Below the pieces are notes generated by a model. It was not told where the DNA came from. It did not search any database and saw only the letters and a program-made list of their open reading frames with translations. The position numbers and the translations under genes were made by a program. Positions 39,864-48,432 of a stretch of 64,000 nucleotides of DNA are shown here, piece by piece. Numbering within the stretch: position 1 is the stretch's first letter; each line of letters starts with the position of its first letter. The stretch is taken from NCBI GenBank assembly GCA_030835385.1, contig JAURPI010000005.1, forward strand, positions 1-64,000. Direction: 5' to 3'. This DNA comes from Alphaproteobacteria bacterium. GTDB lineage: Bacteria; Pseudomonadota; Alphaproteobacteria; Rhodospirillales; Rhodospirillaceae.

Positions 39864-40561
39864 AACATAGCCGCGAATTTCAGCACCATTTCGTTACCTG
39901 GCTTAACCACACCCAAGACCGCCTCTAGAAAAACGATAAACCAAATAAACAGAACCCAAGGTTTCGCATTCTTTAGCCCGGCGGCCATTTTGGTGTTTTC
40001 TTCAGCAGTAATTGAGCCCTTGGCCAATGCCTGTATGCCAGCAATATAGTCTGGCAAGTGCCGCCGGATCATTACGCCACACAAGATTAACAAGCCAAAC
40101 AGTCCGACTTTTGCTGTTAGCCATGGCGTATCAGCCAGACGACCAGTGTAAAGCGTGTAGGCCACCGACAACGCTATTCCTGCGATTAAAATACGACGTA
40201 GCCAGGTGTCTACGACCCCCATCGTTTTGGCGAGCGGATTGCCGTGGTTGAAATGCATGTAGATCACCATGAACAACCAGACCGGAGATAAAATCCAGAG
40301 GGCGATCATCTGTCCTGGATAGTGATCAACACCTTGAAAGCTAGCCAATTGCGCACCGATCGTTAGCATGAGTGTCATGCAGATTCTCGGTATCAAATCC
40401 AAGTCCATCATAATTTTTGAAGCGGTCAGGCGTGTTTCAGCTGAATACTTCGGATTGATCACGAAGCCACTGGAATAGAAGACGCCGATATCGCCACCGA
40501 GCCAGTACACAAAGCCCAAGAGGTGTAAGATGAGAAAAAGATCGTACGCAAATTCGGTCAT
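39860..40561 (-). CDS. Multi-pass membrane protein of unknown function (possible quinone/heme-type anchor)
   Basis: Six to seven hydrophobic helices with conserved-looking His (LILHLLGFVYWLGGD); last gene of the minus-strand molybdoenzyme cluster. Confidence 0.6.
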   Translation of the reverse strand: MTEFAYDLFLILHLLGFVYWLGGDIGVFYSSGFVINPKYSAETRLTASKIMMDLDLIPRICMTLMLTIGAQLASFQGVDHYPGQMIALWILSPVWLFMVIYMHFNHGNPLAKTMGVVDTWLRRILIAGIALSVAYTLYTGRLADTPWLTAKVGLFGLLILCGVMIRRHLPDYIAGIQALAKGSITAEENTKMAAGLKNAKPWVLFIWFIVFLEAVLGVVKPGNEMVLKFAAMF

Positions 40562-40705
40562 AGTCTATCCCCTGACGAAGGCCCCAGAATGAGCTTAAAT
40601 TTGGCTGAATAATGCTGTTTATGGAAGAGAGTAGATAACAATTTCAGACTACACCAAAGTTCTGGATCAATACCAGATTCCTTGCCTACAGCAACAAGCG
40701 TTACA

Positions 40706-41599
40706 TTATCCCTCAAGCATCAATGTGCCGAGATAGAGACTCTCCTCTTGAACCTCGACTTTGGCAGAGTATTTGCCACCTGAGCCCTGGCTAATCTCAA
40801 GATCATAGGCGCCACTTCCCGGTGCTAACTTGTCCAGTTTGAATTCTCCAAAAACATCGGTCGACGCGCGAGCGATTTCAATTCCATTTTGGGACAAAAC
40901 GGCAGTGGCATTTTCCGCGCATTCGTCGACGCCATCGATCATGGTGACAACAGAACCGGCTACAAAGCAGCTATTCATCAAATGCAGGTTTTTGTAATAA
41001 ACGCGCGGCTTTGTTCCCTCCTCGGGAAGAAGCACGTCTAGCTCTTCTTCCCCTTTGATCCGCTGCATTTCAGCATCGCTGACTTTCAGAGTCTCAAAGA
41101 CATTTGTTGGGCAACTTTGCTGTGCGCGGGGCTTGGTCCAGCCTGAATCCAATAGATGGGCGTCGAATATCCACGCCTGAGGTATTTGCTTCTCTTCATT
41201 CCAGTAAACGGCGCCATATGGGCAGGCATCGACTATTTCTTTCTGCCCTTTGGATTTTTCTGGATCGATAATAACAATGCCGTCCGAGCGTTTTTTGATA
41301 GCGCCGTCTTTAGCAACCTTCATGCACGGCGCATTATCACAGTGATTGCACATCACGGGCATAAAATTAGCTTCTACAATTGGGTAGCTTCCCCGCTCCT
41401 TGTGGCGGATATCAACCCAACTGTGCTCTTTCTCAGGCTGAGCCGCCGCGTACCCTGGAAAGTCATTGCTAATGTGCTCGTCCTTAGCGGCAAGAAAACA
41501 ATTGCGACAATTGTCGCAGCGGGCAACATCAACGACCAGATTCCACTTCTTACTCATTAGACCGCCTCCGCCCGTTGCCACGTATCGACGCCGGTCCAT
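40706..41599 (-). CDS. Fe-S subunit of a pyrogallol transhydroxylase/resorcinol hydroxylase-like molybdoenzyme
   Basis: CDNCRNC, CNHCDNAPC ferredoxin motifs, ACPYGAVYWNEE, TKPRVYYKNL; C-terminal beta-barrel/CarboxypepD-reg-like domain as in AthS. GTG/ATG starts near 41560-41599. Confidence 0.85.
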   Translation of the reverse strand: MDRRRYVATGGGGLMSKKWNLVVDVARCDNCRNCFLAAKDEHISNDFPGYAAAQPEKEHSWVDIRHKERGSYPIVEANFMPVMCNHCDNAPCMKVAKDGAIKKRSDGIVIIDPEKSKGQKEIVDACPYGAVYWNEEKQIPQAWIFDAHLLDSGWTKPRAQQSCPTNVFETLKVSDAEMQRIKGEEELDVLLPEEGTKPRVYYKNLHLMNSCFVAGSVVTMIDGVDECAENATAVLSQNGIEIARASTDVFGEFKLDKLAPGSGAYDLEISQGSGGKYSAKVEVQEESLYLGTLMLEG

Positions 41600-44520
41600 T
41601 TCTCCATCTGGATTAAGGTCGTGTTGGGCTTAATGCTGTGGGTATGCTCCGTCATATTTTCGCTTGAGTTGAGCATGTTAACGCAACCACCGAGGTCTGT
41701 TGAATTTCCTGGCTCTCCAGCAGGTCTATATTCAGCTGATGCCGTTGGGGCACTCACCACACCCGGCTGAACGCGGTCTGTCACAAAAGCGGCGCAAACA
41801 ACAGACCCACGGTGATTCCACAATCGAATCAGATCACCACTCGCAATATCTCTATCTCGCGCATCTTTGCCGCTAATCGTGGCAACCAAATATTCGTGGC
41901 CGTCTACTCTCAACCGATGATCTTTGATGTCTCTTATCGTACAGCCCTTCTCATCTCCCATAATGTGGAAGGGATAACGGGTGTGCGGGGTTAGAAGCTG
42001 GAGAGGAAAGCCAGACAGGTGCTCATCTCTCTCTGGGTCCTCGTAGGTCGGCATATATTTATTCAGGGGCGGACGCCCAGAATCATCGATGTTCTTGAGT
42101 GAACTCGCGACAAACTCAAATTTGCCTGATGTTGTTTGTAGTCCCTCGCCAAAATTACCCTTGTAATCAGCGGGCAATGGATATGGTTCTGGGGTGTCTT
42201 TCTTACGCCCTTCATAAAACCAGCGATTTCCGGTAGGAGCGCGTGTCCCTTCAGAGACCGGCGGCACGACGTAGTAACCCTTTTTGAGGAAGTGCTTCCA
42301 CGTAATGTGCTTAGACATGTCAGATGAATCAAAAGCGCGCTTACACCAATCTAGCTCAGTATTACCGCCTTCAGAGTACATCGCCCCCATATCGAGGCGC
42401 TTCATAATCTCTAAGAAGATATCATGATCTGATTTCGATTCTCCGAGAGGTTCAATGCACTTGTGTTGCATTGAAATAACGCGGTGATTGTTCATGGAGT
42501 ACATGTGATGAACGTAACCCGCGCCCACATTGTACCACTCACCAATGTCATCGTGTTCAAAGACCGTGCATGCCGGTAGAACAATGTCGGCGTACTTTGT
42601 TTCGCCCTCCCACCAGATTGATTGGTTTACCACGAAGGGAAGTTTCTCGGATTGATACATCTTGATGTAACGGTTGGAGTCCATCTGTGTGCCCATGGAT
42701 GAACTGCCGTATTTGTACATCATCTCAATCTTGGCGTGGCCAGGCGCAGGATAGCCAACCTTCATGAATTGACCTTGAACCGTTGACACATCGGTCAGGT
42801 GACCAAGGGCGACGCCGTCAAGTATTGCCTCGGGGATAAACTTCCGCGGTATCGCCTGCCGCACCGTACTCATGGTGACGATATGCGGCATGCGTTGATA
42901 GTTATTGGCCGCGTTTGCGCTTTGTGTCAGTTCGCCAGACATACCGCCTTCGGCATATCCCGGGAAATAGAATGAGAAATCTACGGGTGCGCCGAACTGG
43001 AGATTGCCAAAGTTAACACCTGGTCGTCCATAGCCCTGCATGGCGCCGAGAATAGTCATCATCCGGGCCCATTGCGCCCCCATGGGACCACGCCCTGCTC
43101 CACCGAGACCACAGCCCCAACTTCCGGCGCCAAGATAGGTTTTTTTACGACCCCACTCTCGTGCAAGGGCTCGCACGTCGCGCGCCGGGATGCCCGTTTC
43201 CTTTTCTTGCCAATCTGGATCTTTAGGCGTGTTATCTGAGAGGCCGAGAATGTAATCCTTCCATTCCTCAAAGCCCTCGGTTCGCTTCTCTACAAACTCT
43301 TTGTCGTAAGTTCCTTCGGTGATCCAGACATGACATAAAGCTTGTGCTAATGCGGCATCTGTTCCTGGTTTTGGTGCGAACCACTTGCCGCCCATTAGGG
43401 CTGCCGTATGATTGAGATAAGGATCAATGTGCACCATTTTGATGCCCAGTTCCTTTGCCCAGGCCCGTCGGATGGTTCCTTCATAGCCATAGGTTTTGTC
43501 TGGATCGCTTGACCAGAAAACCATCATCTCTGCTTCTTTAAGGCAGTCTTCTACTGTGCCATAAAATTCTGGCGTACCGAGGCGCATGCTATTGCCCCAG
43601 TGGTGCATCGCTCCCCAAAACCAGCCTTCCCAACTATCGGGGCTGCCCATCATTTTTGTGCAGCCTAGAAGATTGGTGAATCTTCCAAACGCACTCAGGT
43701 AGTGACCAAAGTTACCCCATTGATGGTGTGATCCTGAGTTCGCAAATATTGCGCCGCGGCCCTTCGCCTTGGAGCGCTTGATTTCTTTTACTACTATATC
43801 GAGAGCTTCATCCCAGCTGATCGGGACAAACTCAGATTTGCCGCGGTTCTGAATATTGCGTTCGCCATCGACATCAAAATCCACCCGCTTCATCGGTGAC
43901 ATGATCCGATCTTCGGAATAGACCATCGACTTCAGGGCCAAGCCATGCGCTGCCAATGAGGTCTTACGAGGTGGCGTAAATTTCTTGCCCCGCGCTTCAA
44001 TAGTCCACGACTCTGCGTCGTCGTCATCGAATTCCATCGGTGTAATTCGAATAATTTTACCTTCTTTGACGTAGACAAAGATGGGGCCGCCATTTGTACC
44101 GTTGGTGTACCGGGTGACACCATTGCCCATATCGGTGCCGCTCTTCCAACCCACGGTGGTCATATAAGTCAAAGTGGAGGCGAACCAGACGACGAGTTCG
44201 TCAGGCCCTTCCATGCCGACTTTGAAGTTTTTCGCTGCATCAATGCGGGTCAATTGGTCAAATGGAGGCGTTAGAAATTCGGCCGCAATTGCCTTGTTAT
44301 GAAAGAAGAGGGAGAGATCTGGATTCTTATGAATTCCGCTCCCTGACTTAATTTTACCGTTCATGAACTGAATCCAACGTCCCGCTGAATTATCTTTCAG
44401 TTTGAACTGAGCAATGACGTCCCGCTCTTTCACACGAGCAGCGAACTTAGGATAAATACGGGTTGCTATACGGAGGGCCTGAACCAACCCCCATAGAATG
44501 ACAGAAAACTTCATTAACAT
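41557..44520 (-). CDS. Molybdopterin oxidoreductase large subunit, pyrogallol transhydroxylase/resorcinol hydroxylase-like, with N-terminal SCP2-like domain
   Basis: Molybdopterin family motifs (RVDFDVDGERNIQNRGKSEFVPISWDEALDIV, CTKMMGSPDSWEGWFWG, RRAWAKELGIKMVHIDP), molydop-binding C-terminus; ~130 aa N-terminal extension FKLKDNSAGRWIQFMNGKIKSGSGIHKNPDLSLFFHN. Confidence 0.88.
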   Translation of the reverse strand: MLMKFSVILWGLVQALRIATRIYPKFAARVKERDVIAQFKLKDNSAGRWIQFMNGKIKSGSGIHKNPDLSLFFHNKAIAAEFLTPPFDQLTRIDAAKNFKVGMEGPDELVVWFASTLTYMTTVGWKSGTDMGNGVTRYTNGTNGGPIFVYVKEGKIIRITPMEFDDDDAESWTIEARGKKFTPPRKTSLAAHGLALKSMVYSEDRIMSPMKRVDFDVDGERNIQNRGKSEFVPISWDEALDIVVKEIKRSKAKGRGAIFANSGSHHQWGNFGHYLSAFGRFTNLLGCTKMMGSPDSWEGWFWGAMHHWGNSMRLGTPEFYGTVEDCLKEAEMMVFWSSDPDKTYGYEGTIRRAWAKELGIKMVHIDPYLNHTAALMGGKWFAPKPGTDAALAQALCHVWITEGTYDKEFVEKRTEGFEEWKDYILGLSDNTPKDPDWQEKETGIPARDVRALAREWGRKKTYLGAGSWGCGLGGAGRGPMGAQWARMMTILGAMQGYGRPGVNFGNLQFGAPVDFSFYFPGYAEGGMSGELTQSANAANNYQRMPHIVTMSTVRQAIPRKFIPEAILDGVALGHLTDVSTVQGQFMKVGYPAPGHAKIEMMYKYGSSSMGTQMDSNRYIKMYQSEKLPFVVNQSIWWEGETKYADIVLPACTVFEHDDIGEWYNVGAGYVHHMYSMNNHRVISMQHKCIEPLGESKSDHDIFLEIMKRLDMGAMYSEGGNTELDWCKRAFDSSDMSKHITWKHFLKKGYYVVPPVSEGTRAPTGNRWFYEGRKKDTPEPYPLPADYKGNFGEGLQTTSGKFEFVASSLKNIDDSGRPPLNKYMPTYEDPERDEHLSGFPLQLLTPHTRYPFHIMGDEKGCTIRDIKDHRLRVDGHEYLVATISGKDARDRDIASGDLIRLWNHRGSVVCAAFVTDRVQPGVVSAPTASAEYRPAGEPGNSTDLGGCVNMLNSSENMTEHTHSIKPNTTLIQMEKWTGVDTWQRAEAV

Positions 44521-44672
44521 CTCCTGGTACGCGCACGGTATTTGGCCGTCTGCGCGGTATTTTCTTGAATGCTAACCTAAATGCGCTGGCCAAGCTTTGG
44601 CAATACCTGCGAACCAATGTCTAGCCTGCCTAAATTGCATAGGAGCGCGTACTGGGGAGGTCTTAATTTAGG

Positions 44673-45515
44673 TTACAATTCGAGGTAATCGTCTAACTCT
44701 TTAACTATGTCCGGAAAATGTATCTGGTTATTTCGGGCAAGATCGCTTGGCAGTTCTTCGTAATCAGCGATGACCCGTCCCGCTCCACGAGACATTGTAA
44801 CACCATGGATTTCGGCCATATCCATCCAAGGCCGCCAACTGATGATATTCACTTTATCAACGGTTGTTGGCACGTGAGATATTGAACTATTAACAAGAGC
44901 ATTGGCGTCCGCCCGGAAAGCGAACACCTCATGAAATTTGAGCGGCGCTCCTCCGTCCGTCATCGGTGGAACGTATGAGTCAATACGTTCATTTAACATC
45001 ATATCCCCACCGACACTTGGCAGTGGTTCTAACCAATGCGTGTTGACCACACCTTCCATAGTGTAGGGTTCATTTATGATTTTGAGGTCGAGAGGAATTT
45101 CGAAGCGAGTTGGGCCTAGTACTTGCGCAGGCACTGTGACTGTTCGGTCGGTGTACGGGTTGTTCCATATTTCCATCACTGCGCCAGTCTTAAGGTCAGT
45201 GAAGAATACGAATTCAAAGTATACAGCCACGTAGCTGCCGTCTTCGCGACGTCGATGACGTGTAAAGACCTGCTGCGATATGCCCATTAGTTGGGTGGTC
45301 TCTTGTTCAATGATTGCTGACAAGACGCCATAGGTCCACCGGATGGCAATTTTTCCATCCGTTCGGCCCATCATACGAATTATTTTGTCTAATCGATCGG
45401 CAGGTTCTCCCCATTTCAATGAGGTCGCTACTGGACTCCTTAGACCACTGGACAAGAGTGTGATTGCGCCAAGCGCCGCTGTCGCACCGAGGTGTCGTCT
45501 AGAAAGAAATGGAAT
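44673..45515 (-). CDS. DUF1838-family protein with Tat-like leader, apparent ATT start
   Basis: ORF listed from TTG 45455; in-frame upstream codons from ATT 45515 encode (M)PFLSRRHLGATAALGAITLLSSGL. DLKTGAVMEIWNNPYTDRTVTVP is DUF1838-like. Confidence 0.7.
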   Translation of the reverse strand: MPFLSRRHLGATAALGAITLLSSGLRSPVATSLKWGEPADRLDKIIRMMGRTDGKIAIRWTYGVLSAIIEQETTQLMGISQQVFTRHRRREDGSYVAVYFEFVFFTDLKTGAVMEIWNNPYTDRTVTVPAQVLGPTRFEIPLDLKIINEPYTMEGVVNTHWLEPLPSVGGDMMLNERIDSYVPPMTDGGAPLKFHEVFAFRADANALVNSSISHVPTTVDKVNIISWRPWMDMAEIHGVTMSRGAGRVIADYEELPSDLARNNQIHFPDIVKELDDYLEL

Positions 45516-45557
45516 GCTGGCGCCCTCAAACTACGTTTATGATCGTTGCGTTGGATT

Positions 45558-46280
45558 CTAAGCTTCCCCTAAGTCTCTCTCATCCCTGCCTCCAAATCTA
45601 TACGCTGCAGCTATTAAGCCCGCGTTAAAGATGGGCTCCCCAAAATTACCCAGAATTTGGCCATAATAGAATCCAGGCATCTGCGATAAGCCTGCTGCGA
45701 CAAACATAAATAGGCAGCAGAGGGCCAGCCATTTAAAGCCATGCCTTATCCAAAGTGCAAATCCAACGAGCATCAGAGTGACATTGATAGAGATCGCAGG
45801 GATGGGGGCGACTGAAATACCTTCCGGGGGTGGATTGGCAGGATCACAGATTTGACCGGCTGGAACATTGGTCACCAGCCGAAATGTCTCTCCGTAGCAG
45901 GCTGGGTAAAAGTCGACCTGGAAGATGTAGGGCACGTCCATCGCCATGAAAACAATGGCCACGACGCAGAACAACCCCATAACAACCTTCTTCTGGACAA
46001 AAGCAAAGCCACTCTTACGCAATAGAATGCCGGCAACAATCATTAAGACTGGAAGGACCTGCCAGTGCATGAAATACCGAGTGTAGCTCATTGCCGTAAG
46101 TAAGGCGCCCTCGCCGACATACGCGCCGACCGCAATGGCAAAGTTATCCAGCCACAACATGGATAGGGCGGCGAGAATGAGAAGACTCATCGCATCCTTT
46201 CGTTCCAGCCATAGCTTGACTGAGTAATACAAAGCGACCAGGCACATTACTGTGATGATCGAATAACCAATCGTGATCAT
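45558..46280 (-). CDS. Multi-pass membrane protein of unknown function
   Basis: About seven hydrophobic segments; same strand and immediately upstream of the DUF1838 and molybdoenzyme genes. Confidence 0.6.
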   Translation of the reverse strand: MITIGYSIITVMCLVALYYSVKLWLERKDAMSLLILAALSMLWLDNFAIAVGAYVGEGALLTAMSYTRYFMHWQVLPVLMIVAGILLRKSGFAFVQKKVVMGLFCVVAIVFMAMDVPYIFQVDFYPACYGETFRLVTNVPAGQICDPANPPPEGISVAPIPAISINVTLMLVGFALWIRHGFKWLALCCLFMFVAAGLSQMPGFYYGQILGNFGEPIFNAGLIAAAYRFGGRDERDLGEA

Positions 46281-46538
46281 GGTTCCCGTCTCCTCATTAA
46301 TATCCCATACACGTGTAGAGATTTCGCCACATCTTCCGCTCTATCCGCTATTATTTAAACGATAGGCGCAACGGAGCATCTTCGTCTGTTCTTTATGTGG
46401 ACAGAGATGTTGTCTCATAGAACGCTATTGGCTCATGGTTTGAGGACGAGTAGGATTAGGTCTGCTCGATATCACTTGACCTGGGTGCGGTGAAGAACTC
46501 TTACGCCTTTCAACAATGGGAAGCCTGCTACTAATGAC

Positions 46539-46691
46539 ATGGTGACTTGGAGATATGATAAGTTAGAAGATCTTCCCGCAACTATGCGTGAATATGTAGA
46601 AACGGAAGCCCCTTTTGGTGCGCTCCGCCCCTTTACCTTGAAGATAACCAGTCATTACAAGTTGCTGAGCCTTCTAAGTGAAGAAAAGTAG
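46539..46691 (+). CDS. Small ORF (50 aa), unknown
   Basis: MVTWRYDKLEDLPATMREYVETEAPFGALRPFTLKITSHYKLLSLLSEEK; ends 6 bp before the DsbA-family ATG. Confidence 0.35.
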   Translation: MVTWRYDKLEDLPATMREYVETEAPFGALRPFTLKITSHYKLLSLLSEEK

Positions 46692-46697
46692 TTCATT

Positions 46698-47357
46698 ATG
46701 CGCATTGATATTGTTTTCGATACAGTTTGTCCTTGGTGCTATGTGGGAAAGCGCCGATTTGATAGCGCGTTAAAATTGCGACCAAATCTAAAGCCAGAGA
46801 TTCAATATCGCACCTTCTTATTGAACCCCGACCTTCCAGCTGATGGCGTTGATCGCCAAGAATTTTTGGAACGTAAGTTTGGGTCTTCACATCATTACGA
46901 GCGGGTCATTGAAACGCTTATATTTACGGGCAAAGGTGAAGGCATAAATTTTGCTTTAGATAAAATAGATCGCACCCCCAATTCAGCAAACTCTCATCGG
47001 TTGGTTCGGCTGGCTCAAACCATCGGTGCCCAGGGGCAAGCAGTAGACGCGCTATTTGCCGCCTACTTCGAACGCGGCATGGATATTGGTAATCCGGAGG
47101 TTCTGATCCAACTAGCAGAGGAAATTGGACTCGACCGACAGGTTGCGACAAAACACATGCTAAGTGAGAGCGACCTCAACTCAGTCTTTAATGAGAATGC
47201 CCGGATGCATCGGCTCGGCGTTACAGGCGTGCCATGTTACATCTTTGACGAAAGCAAAGCGATTTCAGGTGCCCAGGAGCCAGAAATCATTGTCCGCATG
47301 CTTGATATGGCGTCTGCGCAGGAAGCTGAGCAACCAACTCTGCAAAGTACAGGCTGA
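46698..47357 (+). CDS. DsbA-family oxidoreductase (FrnE-like)
   Basis: MRIDIVFDTVCPWCYVGKRRFDSAL CPWC active site; LGVTGVPCYIFDE cis-Pro loop. Confidence 0.92.
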   Translation: MRIDIVFDTVCPWCYVGKRRFDSALKLRPNLKPEIQYRTFLLNPDLPADGVDRQEFLERKFGSSHHYERVIETLIFTGKGEGINFALDKIDRTPNSANSHRLVRLAQTIGAQGQAVDALFAAYFERGMDIGNPEVLIQLAEEIGLDRQVATKHMLSESDLNSVFNENARMHRLGVTGVPCYIFDESKAISGAQEPEIIVRMLDMASAQEAEQPTLQSTG

Positions 47358-47365
47358 CCTGTTTT

Positions 47366-48409
47366 CTATTTGTCTTCAGGTAGATTCACCACGCCTGCCT
47401 CGGCCATCTTGCCCAAGGCCTCCTCTTGCAGTTCCATGATTCTCGCTTTTGAATCCATTGGAGCATCTGCAAATGCATTCGGCGGGTAGAATGAAGACTC
47501 ATTGTACAATGGTCGATACATCTCAATACGTTGGCGCAAAAGCCTATTGCCTGCTCCCGGTATACGTCGTTCGCGACGCAACGCTTCGACATCAATAGTT
47601 GCTGACGCCACAGTGCTCTCTCCAGGGCCACCGACATCAGCAAGAATACGTCCGTGAAAGTCGATGATTTTGGAGTGACCAAGCGTTTGCCCCTCTGGAA
47701 TAAAGGCTCCGATTTGTCCCGTAGCATTTGTTGAGATGAGATACATCATGTTCTCTGAGGCCCGAACTTTCTTAGCTGATTCCCAGCCCCATTTATCTGC
47801 AGCTCCATGATCAGAGGTCGGGTGAAGCAGCACTTCAGCTCCTCTAAACATGAACATCCTGGCGGCTTCCGGATACATGATCTCTCCACAGGGCATCATT
47901 GCGATGTTGCCTAATGGGGTCTTAGCAACCGGGAACGTGCCCTCTAGGCCATACTTGTCCAAATACGCATCCATGAAGTCGTGGGGTGATGCGGTATGAA
48001 CCGTATTAATACGGCGATACTTAAGAATGATGTCGCCTGATGGGTCAATTAGGTAGCAGCAATTAAAATAGCGTCCCGGCCAATCAGGATCTTTTTCATA
48101 ACTGTTCGCGCCGATATAACACTTAAGGTCCTGTGCTGCTTTTTGAAGCTTGGCTGTTTCAGGGCCAGGAATCTCAATACACGCTTTATCAATCCACTCC
48201 TCCGCCGACTCAAGAAGTGGAAAGCCAGTTAGAGCAAACTCCGGGTACAATAGTACGTAGGGCCCTACCCCCCTTGCAGTTCCCTTCGCGAGAGTCACCC
48301 AGCGATCGAGGCTTTTGTTTACAATCGCCATCGCTTCTTCGCGATTGGTCGCGCTGTTGACGGTGTGTGTGTAGACCTGCATGCAGGTCGCTGTCCAAGG
48401 CTGAACCAT
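47366..48409 (-). CDS. Nitrilase/aliphatic amidase superfamily protein
   Basis: YPEFALTGFP Glu, LKYRRINTVH, GNIAMMPCGEIMYPEAAR Cys nucleophile region. Confidence 0.88.
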   Translation of the reverse strand: MVQPWTATCMQVYTHTVNSATNREEAMAIVNKSLDRWVTLAKGTARGVGPYVLLYPEFALTGFPLLESAEEWIDKACIEIPGPETAKLQKAAQDLKCYIGANSYEKDPDWPGRYFNCCYLIDPSGDIILKYRRINTVHTASPHDFMDAYLDKYGLEGTFPVAKTPLGNIAMMPCGEIMYPEAARMFMFRGAEVLLHPTSDHGAADKWGWESAKKVRASENMMYLISTNATGQIGAFIPEGQTLGHSKIIDFHGRILADVGGPGESTVASATIDVEALRRERRIPGAGNRLLRQRIEMYRPLYNESSFYPPNAFADAPMDSKARIMELQEEALGKMAEAGVVNLPEDK

Positions 48410-48432
48410 GACTCTCTCCTAGTGTATATTCG

